Positions 36,611 through 48,400 of a stretch of 64,000 bases of DNA are shown piece by piece; the first letter of the stretch is position 1; each line of letters starts with the position of its first letter. The translations under genes and the position numbers were made by a program. Location: positions 558,001 to 622,000 of the forward strand of contig JAGVVL010000025.1 in the NCBI GenBank assembly GCA_018287875.1. The letters are read 5' to 3'. The notes beneath the pieces are model-generated. The model did no database searches. It saw only the letters and a program-made list of their open reading frames with translations, and was not told where the DNA came from. The stretch is from Nigrospora sphaerica (Eukaryota > Ascomycota > Sordariomycetes > Amphisphaeriales > Apiosporaceae).

Positions 36611-38200
36611 ATGGCCGACAGACTGGGAGGAGGTGCGCCGCCGCCGACGCATCACCAGTCCTCGGCCGGCGCTCCTCTGCAGCCGACCTTTACTGGCTTC
36701 ATCGCCTCCACCATGGATGCTCTCGTCCTCTTCGAGGCCTGCCTGACCGGTCACATGGCCCATGTGCCACGGCGCCCACACGATCGCGAGCGGACGCAGC
36801 TCATCCGCAGCGGTCATGTCTTCATCTACGAGGAACACAGCAGCGGTATCAAAAGATGGACAGACGGTGTGCCGTGGAGTCCTAGTCGCATTCTCGGCAA
36901 CTTCTTGCTTTACCGCGAACTCGACAAGCCCTTCCAGCCAGGCGAGAAGAAGCGAGCCATGAAGAAGACCAAGCAAGAAAACGGTGTCACCAAACCCCAG
37001 AGCAACTCGCGCTCCAACTCGGTCCCCTTTAACAGCATGGGGCCTTTGCCAGTGCCGCCCCCCTACGGCGACAGCAGCACGAGTGGTAAAGAGATTGAGC
37101 GCGCTCTCGTCGGCTCACTAGTGGACAGCTACCAGTTCAAGCCCGAGGGCTTGGTCAAGAAGACCATCAGCGTGCAGTACAGAGGGATGCAGCACCACCT
37201 GGTCTCGTACTACAGCATTGATGATGTGATACACAAGCGGCTCCGAACCCCTCTGGAAACGCCCGAGCTGAACCACATTTCGCCTCGCTCGCAGCTCATC
37301 TCAGCCGGCAACTTCCGAGCACCGGTTGATGACCACGAACTCGTCATGGACGATAGGACGCGCATGCTCATCGCCCAGGGCTCCATGCCGGCCGATGTTC
37401 ACTACAACCCGGCGCGGTCCATGTCTGTGCCCAGCGTCCCGCCCTACGGCGGCTGGGGCCCGAACGCATACCAGCAGTCTGCACATTATCCCATGAGCCA
37501 CGCTATGGCACCGCCCGTCACGTACGCCTCGGCAGCGCCTCCGGGCTACGCGTCCTACGACCAGAACAACGCCGTGCCGCGTATGGCCGTCCCCCACTAC
37601 CCCTCCGGTCTTGCATTGAGCCAGGCTGGGCGGCGACACAGCGCTGTCCCGGGCGCCCCGGCTTACGAGGCGAACATGAACGGCAACGGGCATGGAGCAT
37701 ACGGGCCCATCAGCTCCATGGACCGAGGCCAGATGAACGGCACACCAGTGCTACCGAGCAGCAGCGTGATCACAGGCCAACATATGAGCCACGCACCCTA
37801 CAGCAGCTCTTCGCTGTACGAGCCGCCGACGGGCGCAGCAGGATCCTCGCAACACGGGTCCATGTACGATAACGGTCCGCGGCACTCGACGGGCTACGAG
37901 AGCAACGCCCCCCAGCACCAGAACGGTGGCTACGACGCCCAGACGGCCTCCATGTTCGACACGACAGGGAGCGGTCAGACGGCGGGCGAGTACGAAACCT
38001 CCATGGCAACGCAGCAAGGCATGCCGAGCTTTGACTCGGGCAGCGACGACAACACATCGGGGGCGCTGGGTTCAATGGACCTGAACCAGCCCGTTGGCAG
38101 CACCGAACTGAGCGACAGTGCACACTATTCATCGTTCGCTCCTCACCAATCCGACTTTACGCCACGCGGTGCACATTCGCAGTCGACTCTGGGCCCATGA
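36611..38200 (+). CDS. SGE1: WOPR-domain transcription factor (Gti1/Pac2 family; Wor1/Ryp1/Sge1 type)
   Basis: Single exon, 529 residues. The WOPR DNA-binding domain has its two conserved halves. WOPRa spans about 25-105 (TFTGFIASTMDALVLFEAC, then IKRWTDGVPWSPSRILGNFL at 80-99). WOPRb spans about 163-222 (LVGSLVDSYQFKPEGLVKKTISV, YYSIDDV). T84 in KRWTDG is the threonine of the conserved kinase-site context known in this family. A basic stretch GEKKRAMKKTK (111-121) is a likely nuclear signal. The remaining 300 residues are rich in Ser, Gly, Tyr, Gln and Pro, as in Sge1/Ryp1 activators. Family members are master switches of morphology, secondary metabolism and effector expression, and often control their own promoter. 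A paralogue (Pac2-like) is less likely given the long Q/Y/S-rich tail. Confidence 0.93.
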   Translation: MADRLGGGAPPPTHHQSSAGAPLQPTFTGFIASTMDALVLFEACLTGHMAHVPRRPHDRERTQLIRSGHVFIYEEHSSGIKRWTDGVPWSPSRILGNFLLYRELDKPFQPGEKKRAMKKTKQENGVTKPQSNSRSNSVPFNSMGPLPVPPPYGDSSTSGKEIERALVGSLVDSYQFKPEGLVKKTISVQYRGMQHHLVSYYSIDDVIHKRLRTPLETPELNHISPRSQLISAGNFRAPVDDHELVMDDRTRMLIAQGSMPADVHYNPARSMSVPSVPPYGGWGPNAYQQSAHYPMSHAMAPPVTYASAAPPGYASYDQNNAVPRMAVPHYPSGLALSQAGRRHSAVPGAPAYEANMNGNGHGAYGPISSMDRGQMNGTPVLPSSSVITGQHMSHAPYSSSSLYEPPTGAAGSSQHGSMYDNGPRHSTGYESNAPQHQNGGYDAQTASMFDTTGSGQTAGEYETSMATQQGMPSFDSGSDDNTSGALGSMDLNQPVGSTELSDSAHYSSFAPHQSDFTPRGAHSQSTLGP

Positions 38201-40708
38201 CGGCACTGACTAGACTTGCTGGGGCGGTTTAGCGATTTCCCATTTCCACGATACCTATTAACCTATTACTCTATTACTGCTCCTACTTGCACGCACTACT
38301 ACTCCTATTTTTACCCTTGCCTCATCCCTCTTGACCTTAGCTCCCTTACCCTCTCATCTTTACCTCGACCGCCTACACATAGTCGTGCAATTGGTGTCTG
38401 GCGTACGGTCGGGCTGGTAGCATCAGCGGTTCGGATGGACACGAACTCTGGGCGTCGGCGGCGTTAGCTGTACTACGGATCAAGCCTTGGGTGGCATACA
38501 CCTTTCTCGAGGCTTGATGTGGGATTGTTTTTACTTTGATTTACTTGGACCACTTTGTTGATTTGGACCAAAAGCGCAGCTGTGGGCATGGTTGACTGCG
38601 ACGGGGACTCGGGAGGCGGTGCGGCTGAGAAGCTGATGCACCCGACGACCACGACAATGGCATGTCATGTTTACTGGATGTTCAACGGGTTATTGTTGCT
38701 TGTCATATACACTGCTCGCCGCCATGCCCGAATAGCGATGCTAGATCATAATGCCAAGTGCATTACAGTGCAGCCTACGTATTAAAGTGCGTCCATGTGT
38801 GCGTCCGTGATGAGGTAGTACGAAATCCATAGTGTGTGCGCGCGCATGGTGCGCGTGGGTATGCGCGCCGGTACTCGGAGAGGTGGATGACGAGGCCGTC
38901 TCTACCACGTCTCCGATGCACCCATATCCATCCATCACCACGACGACGGCCCAGGTAAACAAGTCTACCGCATGGGTATTACCCACGTTTCCCCTTCGCT
39001 CCCCGCGTCTTACTTGGTGCTAAGGATCCTCCTGCTCCTCGGGGAGAAGCGGCGGCGATCTGGCAAGTGGGCTCTCCCCCCCTCCCCTCCTCCATTTTCC
39101 CTTCTTTCGTTGAGACGCGGTCTGGTGGCCAGGGTGACGATGATTCCGTACACGAAGGGGAATGCCCGCTACGAGAAATCAGCATGTGAAACTACTAAAA
39201 GCGAACGGGGAGCTTTGGGCCGGGGGCTCGACACTATCCAAGGACGTGAAAGCAATTCAAGACGGGAAGTCTACCTAAGGCGACGCTAGAGCCAATCCCC
39301 TCCTTGTCCTCCCCCCCTCTTGCTGGATGGAGAGAAGCTAGGGGGGTGTACGTTCGGCGGTGAGGGGGAAGGGGGTGGAATTAGCGCACGCATGCCAAAA
39401 AAGCTAGGCCGGCAATGCGCCCGCCAGCCGCCATGCCGGCTCCTGAGGGACACACTATCTTTCTCGTCCGGCCCTCGCCCCTCCCTTCCCGCCTTTTTCG
39501 TACGTACTGCAGCAGCACGGCTCTCCCACCCATTCTCGCTTGTGACTCACTTGAGAGACGTCGTAGTTTGGGGGGTTTCAGGGGGGGGGGGGAGGGCGTT
39601 CGCCGGCCGTACATCCGTAGCCCCCCCCCCGGATGAAGCGGGGGAAAGGCGTCTAGCAGAGCTCTAGACACCAGAGCCATCTCCCGCCAGCGTAGCTCGG
39701 GTGGCCTGCGGTCCCGTTCCGCCTCTCGCCCCAGAGTTTACAAACCGGGCTGTTGAGGCCCTTTGAGGTTCACAAGCTGACTGGTTCTTTTGGGTGGCGT
39801 CTGGCGCCCTTCGGAAGGCCCTTTTTCCCCCTGATGACCGCGCCACGGCGCAGGCATAGTGCACAAGAGCAACGAGCGGATGGCCGGCAGGACGAAAGTG
39901 CTGGTTGTCGTCTTGGGTACTTGGGTACCTGGGTACATACTTACTGCTTGTGGGAGGGGGTGTCTGTCCCACCCGGCCTACAGTCCATATGGCCTAAGGC
40001 GGGTGCTGCTCATAGTGCCGGCCTGCCTCCGACGTCTAACTAGCGATTTCCAATGGGCCCCGTCACCCCGGGCCCGTGGTATCGAGATGTACCACATGGG
40101 GTGGTAGTCCGCGGCTCTTTGGGGGCGTGCCCGCTTTCCCTCTGCGGCAGGAGTTGGGTTTCCGTTGGCCTTTCACGGTCGAGGGCAGTGCGTTTTCTGT
40201 GTGGCCGCCCTGACGCACCAGCGCAGCCGCCCCATGTCAGCACTGCAATGGCTCGTCGTTCGTTCGTTTCGACCCGTCCAGCCGTTTTGGGAAGGGGCGT
40301 GGGGGAGGGGGCCGTAGTAGTCCGGGGGCGCGTGCATCCCGAGCGCTGGGCTAGGGCTGGGGGTTACGCCCATTCGCAGACAGGTCGCGGAGGAAACACG
40401 GTCAAACACAGGCCGACAGCCAGACCAGACAAGGGATGGATTGGAGGCTGGAGGGAGAGGGGAGGGGAAAGGCCGGCGGAAAGACATGTCGGGTTCGCGG
40501 TATCCACGTACCTTGGTACACCGTACCCACGGACTGGGGAAAGAGACAGAGACAAAGAAATGCGCGCGCGCGCAAAAACGCGCGGACGCACGCACGCACT
40601 CGATCGCCCATGCCCGATCCTCTCCCACCGACGCTTTTGGGGACTACTCTCGGAATCGTCTACCGACGGACGACGGCCATTCACGCCCACGCACACACTG
40701 GGATTGCT

Positions 40709-40750
40709 CACACACACCACACACCACACACCACACACCACACACACAAC
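40709..40750. repeat. CACACC-type tandem repeat
   Basis: Imperfect tandem copies of ACACACC/CACAC units, about eight copies, in non-coding DNA. Confidence 0.85.
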
Positions 40751-40862
40751 GCATGCGCGTGTGCTCCGTCCCAGACCCCAACCACATAGTACATTGTGCT
40801 ACTGCGCGCTCAACACCCACACAGGCCCACACGCACACACCCACGCCGCCAGCCCGCCAGCC

Positions 40863-40886
40863 CAGATACGCAGATACGCAGATACA
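40863..40886. repeat. Three tandem copies of an octamer (CAGATACG)
   Basis: CAGATACG, CAGATACG, CAGATACA follow each other without gap, about 270 bases upstream of the cardiolipin synthase start. Confidence 0.85.
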
Positions 40887-41154
40887 CCCTCCCAAAACTC
40901 CCTCGCGCTACCACCTCCATCCCCGTCCCCCTCCACCACCCGGCCGACGCATCTAGGGTCTTCGGATCACAAGCTAAGTAGCTTGTCCGCCTTGCTCTGC
41001 CGCCTCCCCCAGCCCCCGGGCCTAGTCTCGGCTGCGCGCTACGTCACTCCTCGTCCCGCCCGCCCGCCAACGAGAGAAATTTGTCGAGCCCCGGATCGTC
41101 GTCCGCCCGCCTTGAAACTGCCGGCCCCTCCCCCCGTGCTATGAAGTTGCAGTC

Positions 41155-43373
41155 ATGAACCCTCGGGTCACAGGCGGTACCGGCGCAAAGATGCGCCACA
41201 GCACCCTTGGTCTCGCGATGCGGCAAACTCTCGGCCCATCACCGCCTCTAAGTGCGGGCGTCTCAGCAGCAGCTGCTGCTGCTGCTATGACCGCGAGGGG
41301 CGCCGTGGGACGGAGACCCTTGCATTCTCGCCATGCATCCGCCGTGGCCTCACCCTGCCCGCCGTCGCCGCAGCCCCTTCGGGCCATGTCTGGCCCCTTC
41401 TGGCACAGAACCCTGCCTGGCCCGCCGCGCCGCCGTTGCGCCGCCAGCTTCAGCACGGCGAGCTTATTGCGCCTCGCCCAGGGCCCGGGGCCCGCGGTCG
41501 CCAGGGAGCCGAAGGATTGTCACAAGCCCGCCCTGCCGCTTCCTGCCCCTGCCCTCGCTCGGCCGTCCGCCGCTGCCTTGCACGCCGTCTTCTTCTCCTC
41601 CACGAGCCGACGCCTGGCACGCCCGAGCAAGCACGAGGAAGGACCGCAACCGTATGTTCCTCCCCAATCTCGTACCGCTATCGTCTCGCGCTCGGCTCCC
41701 TCCCCCCCCCGCTGCCCTGTCGGCCGCCGCTTGCCATGGGGTTTGAGTGCAAGGCGACACGCGGCCAAGCCGCAACTCAATCCTCTCCTGCTGGCCCCAA
41801 GGCGATAGGAAGGGGCAGGCGGGAGCCGAAGCCTTTCCTGTTACCGCCCAGATGTGCCTCCCACCGCTCCGGCTGGCTGCCCCAACCCGCTTGACTCGCG
41901 ACTCCCTGTCTCACTGCCCATCCCCGTCTCTCTAGTCCCATCTCAACGCATCTCGAACTTTACCGGGAAAAGAGACGGCTCTGGCTAACCTTCGATCTAG
42001 GACTCCGGCATCTGCGCCCAGTGATGCCAAACCTTCTGAGGCGAGCCCGCCGCGTGGCATCCGGAAGGTCTTGCCCATCCCTCCACTCCCGTCTCTCACG
42101 CCGCATGAGAACATCTACACCGTGCCGAATCTGTTGACAGCCAGCCGTATCGTTGCTGCCCCCTTCATTGGGTACGCCATCCTCCACGATGCTCACGCCT
42201 GGGCCTTAGGCTTGTTTGTCTACGCCGGTGTCTCGGATCTGTTGGACGGTTGGATCGCCCGGCGCTGGAATCTGCACACTGTCGTGGGCAGCATCATCGA
42301 CCCTATGGCCGACAAATTACTCATGACCGTACTGACGGTATGCCTGGCAACAAAAGGGCTACTCCCCGGTAAGTGCTTTTCTGTTTTTACTACCTCTCGC
42401 GCCGGGGTCAAGCTCCTGTCACCCGTCCTTGCCCGGTTAGTCTCAGAGTTCCCATTGCGTTTCCGCGTGGCCCGCTAGCTGGCTTTGTGCCGGGATCGCT
42501 AAGCGAAGTGATCGATGAGGACGAGGGTTAGGAACCCCGGGTCTGCGATCCCCCCGTAGCCCCGGTTTGCTTCATACTCAGGCTCTCGTCATCTCTCCCG
42601 AGCCGGGACCTATGATGCCTGACCCGGCGCCACGGCCTTGCCATCTGAGCCCATGGCGATGGCATTTGGGAGCCTGTTCTAATTCCACCCATGCTGGCTA
42701 TCTCGTTGTGCTGGTGGCAGTCGGCCATCGGCCAAACTCTATGGACGCCATCAGCGCCATCGGACCGTTTGGGCTGCCCGGTGACATGATGAACAAGGTT
42801 GCTAACTTATGCCATCGGTTGTGGATAGTGTGGCTTGCCGTGCTCATTCTCGGTCGCGACGTCGGCCTGGCCATGTCGGCTATCTACTACCGATGGATTT
42901 CCCTTCCACCACCCAAGACGTTCATGCGGTACTGGGACTTCTCGCTCCCCTCAGCCGAGGTCCGGCCCACCACCATCAGCAAATACAACACGTTTCTCCA
43001 GCTAGCGCTGATGGGTGCTACGACGGTGGTGCCGGTGGTTGGCGTGGACGTCGGTGTGGTCATGACCGGCTTGCAGTAAGTCGCCTCCCCCGCTCACTGC
43101 CCTCTCACCGTCTCGGTCTCAAACTTCACATTATGGCAGGGATGATGCGTCCATGTCCCAGTCCCATGTTGCCGACGAGCGGTGGCCCAAACGAGACGGC
43201 GCCTTTCCTGCATGGCCCCGCATACTAACCCGGATGGCAGATACCTCGTGGCTACGACAACGGTATGGAGTGGCCTCAGCTACGTCTTCAGCAAGGATGC
43301 CGTCAAGATTCTTTCGGACACCAAGAAAGAAAAGGCAGAGCAGGAAAAGGCTGATGAGACGAAGCAACCGTGA
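41155..43373 (+). CDS. CRD1: Cardiolipin synthase (CDP-alcohol phosphatidyltransferase family), mitochondrial
   Basis: Four exons, 41155-41651, 42001-42368, 42829-43075 and 43241-43373, encode 414 residues with all junctions in phase. The enzyme joins CDP-diacylglycerol and phosphatidylglycerol to cardiolipin in the mitochondrial inner membrane. The CDP-alcohol signature is complete, D248-G-x2-A-R-x8-G262-x3-D266-x3-D270 (DGWIARRWNLHTVVGSIIDP). Flanking conserved parts are ENIYTVPNLLTASRIVAAP, LILGRDVGL and KPT-like RPTTISKYNT. The first 165 residues are Arg/Ser/Ala-rich and acidic-poor, as expected for a mitochondrial presequence (VFFSSTSRRLA near 145). The first intron is 349 bp; its acceptor at 42000 is chosen because a GCTAAC branch site lies just upstream and it alone keeps the frame. 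Exact start Met uncertain (41155, 41191 and 41218 in frame). Confidence 0.93.
41264..41286. repeat. CAG/CTG self-complementary triplet run inside CRD1 exon 1
   Basis: CAGCAGCAG is followed directly by CTGCTGCTGCTGCT, forming a near-perfect palindrome; it is translated as a short Ala run in the presequence. Confidence 0.8.
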
Positions 43374-44579
43374 TGATGACTCGTGAACATGCGGAAACGG
43401 GCATCGCGATTTCGTGGGGAGCGAACTTGCCGCCACGGGCCGTGGCAAATCCGAGTACTCTCCCAACAGGTAGGCCAAAGATCAGGTGAGATGTGGTTGG
43501 TGTCGCAAAATGCCGGCAATGGTCACATCGCAAAACTGTACCTACTTACCTACCATGTGGCCGGCCAGCAAATAAGTCGTCCATTAAATTACCATGGAAC
43601 AGCACGAAATACACGGGTGTGCTTCTGCTCCACAAGTAAGGGAGGGGGGCCGGTTTCTCTCGCGGTCTTCGTCTTTTGCATCAAGCTCTGGGGCCCCCGT
43701 TGTACGGGGGCGTCCATGCATTCATTAGGTGCGGCTTACTACAGGTGGTCGGGATTTCCTTAGCTTCTGCCCTCGCCGACCGCAATGGATACCAGGGCGA
43801 ATGACGTCGTCTATGACGGCTTCGCAGGGGAATCGGTAAGGTGGGCTTGAATAGATGCGCCGGGAGTTCGACGACGGCGGCGGCGGCTGGGTGCTTTGGT
43901 CCTCCCGGTCCGCCTCCCACATCCACGCATGTACCTACGCCACCCCTTCCCTGGCGCCGGCCGGCAATCCTTCCATCTCGTTCGGGCCCGGGCTCGGGAC
44001 GGTGGGGCCTGGGGCACCGGGGTTGGCTTCGTCGTGGCCCTTGCCTGATTGCCACTCGCTGGTGTAAAGGGCGCACGATAAGGAAGTTTCCACGAAGAGA
44101 CATTCGGCACGCGACGCCATGGGAATCGAGGCCCAGGCCCCGGACTTCGATCAAACCGAGATTCGGAGAATAGTAGTAATGGCTTTGGATTTTTTTCATG
44201 CTCTTAGTATAAAAAACCCGCCCCGCGCACACAACCCGACGGTTGTCGCACGTGTTGATCATCTCGTCATCACTTCCGTCCCTCCTGCACACCTGAGCGT
44301 TTCTTTTACCCGGCCCCCGGCGTACTCCAGGCCGTCGGAGGGTTGAAAGAGGCCGTCCGGTGACATGGTCTCGCCCCCGTCACTCCCTTCGTCGGCGTCC
44401 CCCGCTTTTCAATGGGGGAGCACGGCCAACTTCTCATTCTTGTTTGATATCGCCTTCGGTAACCACGGCGCCCTCTCCGTCTCACACACACGCACTCTCT
44501 CTCCCTCTCGGACGGTAGTCGGTAGCATCCCTACTCCCCGTCTTACGGAAAGCGCTTCCACCGCTCTTCTTCCCTATCC
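43374..44579. other. Convergent spacer between CRD1 and the CYSTM gene
   Basis: 1.2 kb. It holds the 3' UTRs of both genes and a TACCTAC-type motif (43539-43554). The 203-codon minus frame at 43681-44292 has no domain and is not called. Confidence 0.5.
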
Positions 44580-45471
44580 TTAACAACAGTCTACACATTC
44601 TAGACAGCACTCGCAGGTTTCACCGCACAGCCAGCAGCAGCAGAGGGTGGCCAGACTATGAGAAGGGGAGGGTTAGCATTGCCTGGTTTTCCTATTCTTT
44701 CACGAGCGCGCGCGCGCGCGCGTTTACGGCAAAGCAGAAAAATTGGGGAAGAAAGGGTAAACCATACCATCCGTAGAGACAGCCGTGGCTCTTCTCCTCT
44801 TGCGGGGGTGGCGGCGGCTGTTGCTGGTAGTACATCTAGAGCGCCAAAACGCGTTAGCAAACGTGACCCCCTTCTCTCCGAATAAAGGCAATATGCCCGA
44901 CTCCTCCCGACTCCCCGGCTCTTCGCACGGCGCCGATGATGTGCGGAGAGGAGCCCGCTGCGGGCTCGGGGGCGGCCGTGGCAACGGGAGCTACCGGGAA
45001 GGGTTTCCCCGGCGCGCGAAGAGGGGTGAGGCCGGAAAGCACGAGGGAGGGAAATCAACAATAGAAAGTTAAACATACCGGCTGCTGGGGAGGCGGGTAT
45101 TGACCACCGGGCGGCGGGTAGTAGCTGTTCAAAAGCCCGTCAGCACCCAAAGCGCACAAAGATGCGTACGATTTCGCGAACAAAAAAAACAACAACGGGG
45201 GCGCTCAAGGTTGGCCCGCGGCGGACGGCGGGCGTTGCGCGCGCAAAGTAAACAGAGAGTTACGTTGGTTCGGCGAGCGCCGGTTCGTCTCGCGCGGGCC
45301 ATCGGGGTTGCGAAGACGGCGCCCAGTGCGCCGGCGGGGGTTGGGCGAGGAGGATACGAGAAGGGGGGGAACGGGTAGGGCAGGCAAGGTGGAAGGGGGG
45401 AAGGAAGCCGGAGCGACGACGACGTACCCCTGGGGCGGCGGTCCCTGGTTGTAGTAGTCCTGGCCCGACAT
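44580..45471 (-). CDS. Small cysteine-rich CYSTM-family protein
   Basis: Four minus-strand exons, 45471-45428, 45124-45079, 44835-44768 and 44655-44580, sum to 234 bases and 77 residues, all in phase. The product starts MSGQDYYNQGPPPQG, continues with YYPPPGGQYPPPQQP and a short QQQPPPPPQEEKSHGC region. It ends in a cysteine-rich hydrophobic tail (CLATLCCCWLCGETCECC, then LECVDCC). This Pro/Gln/Tyr head plus Cys-rich membrane module is the CYSTM arrangement, found across eukaryotes in tail-anchored stress-tolerance peptides. The role here is inferred from the family. Introns (303, 243 and 112 bp) are longer than the coding sequence; the third contains an alternating GCGC run (44706-44722). 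Too small and split to appear as one long frame. Confidence 0.9.
44706..44722. repeat. Alternating GC run in the third CYSTM intron
   Basis: Eight GC units without interruption; potential Z-DNA former, located within an intron. Confidence 0.8.
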
Positions 45472-48400
45472 ATCGCGCGGTTGTTGTTTTCGGCGAAAGG
45501 AAGTTTTTCGGTTTGGTCGGTTTTGCGCAGCGCAAGATGGATGGGGCGGTGGTTCTTTTTTGTATATCGGGGGGGAACAGGTTCCGTATCAGCTGTTCAG
45601 GATCGGAGCTGGATGTCTTATTCTTATTGATAAGAACGAAGGGTGGGTCGGGAATGAAGAGGAGGAAAGAGAGGGAAGCGAAGGGGGAAGAAGCGGAAGA
45701 AAAGGAATCTCCCGGAGCGGCGAACAACTGGGGAAGGGGGGGGGGGGGGCTGATGGTTTCAAGGGCAAGAGCCAGGAAAAGAATCCAATCAGCCGGGGGA
45801 GAAAGAGTCAGACAAGAGAACGACCGGTGCTGGGCAGCGGCAACGTGTGATGATGGGCAATACACAGTCTTCTCTCACACAGAGACGGGCCCAAAGTAGC
45901 TTGTATTACGCTCCCATGCGCATGTACATTCAATACGACGACAACTCACGAGGCGATGCCTCTCCCGAGGGCTTACCATTCGCCCTCTTTGCCCACCCAA
46001 AATCCACCTCTCGATTTGACGGGCGCGCATGGAAACAATGCCCCAGGGCGGGCTTTTGCCTCTTTTCTGCATACGGTAAGGCAAAGGCCGGGGAGGGGCC
46101 AGCTCGTCCCCCCATCTTCCCAATGATCCCATATCCGTCCAGCCGCGACCGTCCCGTCTGGTCCCCTTACGCCAGGCGCGAGGAAAATAGAAGGGCGGCG
46201 CGCGCCGAGCCCAGAGGCCGCGCAACATACGTCTTGGCCCAGCCACGGGGTCTCCGCCCGCCGGCACCCCATTGGGCGGCGCCGTCGCTGCGCCGTGGTC
46301 ACTTCCTCGGGGTTGCGGCGTCCCCGCTCATCCTCTCTTCTACTCAGTGCTTTCCTCAGCATCCCTTCTGCTTCTGCTACGAGCATCCTGTCCTCCCGTG
46401 CCCCAGGTCCATTCGGTTGTGCGTGCAGGTCGGGAGGCAGCCTACTGCCAGGGGCCTTCCGAGAGACTCGCTCCATCGTCATCCACCCCTCCCCCAAAAC
46501 CGGGGAGGGCACAGAAGGGGTCCCGAGGGAGGATCCAATCACGGAGAAGGGGGGGGTTGCGCGCGACGCGACGGGAGTCTCGGGTTTACTCCTCCCCCCA
46601 GCAGGCATGGGATGGGAACAGAGAGCCCTGTGGGTTTGGGCAGGTTCGTTCGAAACCTCATGGACCCTGGTCCGCCCGTGCCGATTGCCGCGTGGGGAGA
46701 CGAGAGAACGACCCAAAAAGGAAAAAGACGCAAGGGTACGGAAACTATTCCCGCAGGTAGTGCCCCATCCGTACGCTAAGTACCGTGTACTCCGTACATA
46801 CACCTGGTACGGAAAGTTCGACGCTCCCCCCACCCCATTTCCCCACTTTTCGCCGGTTTCCCGGGGTCAGCAAGAGTGAGAAGCGAAAGAGGGAAGGAGA
46901 CGAAGATGGACCAAGGCTGAGTGAGCTCTAAGCGCAATCCAAGCCCACACCGGGCAAATCGTCACTAGGAATGCGGCCAGGAAATCCAACACTTTACCTT
47001 AGTAAGTACAGTAGTAAGCAAGTACTTGAATACATGTAGCTAATAGACTCCCCAGCGACGAGAGACCCTTGATGCCGGGTTCCACTTTAATGACATGCCG
47101 TATCCGGTGCGCACTTAACAAGGGGTAGGGAGATATACCTCGCCCGTTATGGAGGCCGCAACGGCAGCTACAGCATCAACGGACTAGCAAAAGACCAGAC
47201 GGTATCCCCATTGCCGCAGAACCTCCTTCTATTCGGGTCGCAGGGCCGAGGCAAAAGGAAAATATCGCGCAACCGCGGCGGGACCGCTGCTACTGTAGCA
47301 GGTCCCTCACTTCTACGTTCCCGGCGCTGGAGAGTAGAAGTAGGTACGGAATACGTACGGTAAAGTGTGGCAGCTCCCCGGTGGAGCCCCCAATCTCCCC
47401 CAGCCCGTGCCACATGTAAGACCCCATCGCCATCTCTTTTTTGTCCCCATGCCAGCAACGGAGGAGGGAACGAACCTTGAAGAGGCCCGTCCGTTACGGG
47501 TCACACGCCAGCTGAGCATTCTTTCCTTCGTTAGTTACGGGACGGCGGCAGCAGCGGCTCTTCCGCAGGGCGCGCGCGCGGGCGACGGCACCCGAGGCTA
47601 CCGCAACTTCCGGGAAACCCCACGAGCCTACTGAACCACAAGCAGGGCTGTTCGCCTCAGCTCGGCCGCTCTGTATGAAGAGGTAGCGCGCGGCACGACC
47701 GGCACCATCTGCGGTAGGCTCTGCAGCCCCCGGAGGCTGTGCGTCTGCCAGCTGGTGCGATTGGGCGAGAGCAGGAGAGAGATAAGGAGCGACGGGCGAG
47801 GACGCTTGTCTACGCGGGCGACTCCCTCCGCCGGGGGAAAAGACCAAGGTCGCACAGCCTCACAGCTTGACCGTCCCGGATGACCACGCGCGCGCGCTGC
47901 TCTCGCCGCACGGGCTGCGTCGTGTGGCCGCACACGACCACACTGCGTCCCCATTGCCCCATTGGGTCGGGACGGCCAGCCGCCGGTGTTGGGGACATCC
48001 CTCTCGTGTGCGCAGCCCGTGGGAATGGGAAGAGACATGGACGCGCAACGAGTCTCTTGCCAAGACCGCCCGTCACGGGTATTCGGCTTCGCCTTACTAT
48101 GAAAACAGCGGCCGCGGCAGCACAGGATACACAAAAGCTGCAAGGGCGTGTCACGCCCGTCCCTGTTTGGGGGAGGGGCACCGGCGCGTTGCCCGGCCAG
48201 TCACCAGCCTCGCTTCTGCGGCTGGTGGTGGCTGTGGCAAAGGTCAAGCCCCCGGTTCAGCGCGTTTCCCACCGCCACATGCGGCCATGCCATCCGTCGC
48301 TTGCCTCTCCCGAGCCCCCCGTCGTCGCTCACACGGCATCCTGCTTTTATCTGTGGCCAGTGCCTCACCAATGCTGACATGAAGATCGCCCCAGGATCGT

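Larger units (their letters stand above)
38201..41154. other. Intergenic region between the WOPR gene and cardiolipin synthase
   Basis: 2.95 kb with no supportable gene. The first 600 bases are T-rich and probably 3' UTR. Later parts carry pentanucleotide and octanucleotide tandem repeats (40709-40750, 40863-40886) and alternating CGCG stretches near 40562-40590. The frame at 40053-41144 consists mostly of repeat-derived sequence and is not called. Confidence 0.5.

Noticed and set aside
40053..41144. 363-codon plus-strand open frame
   Set aside because: Much of it translates simple repeats (THTTHHTPHTTHTT) and proline-rich leader; it ends right before the real CRD1 start.
45973..46833. 286-codon minus-strand open frame
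   Set aside because: Overlaps a 310-codon frame on the opposite strand; both have composition-driven sequence without a domain.
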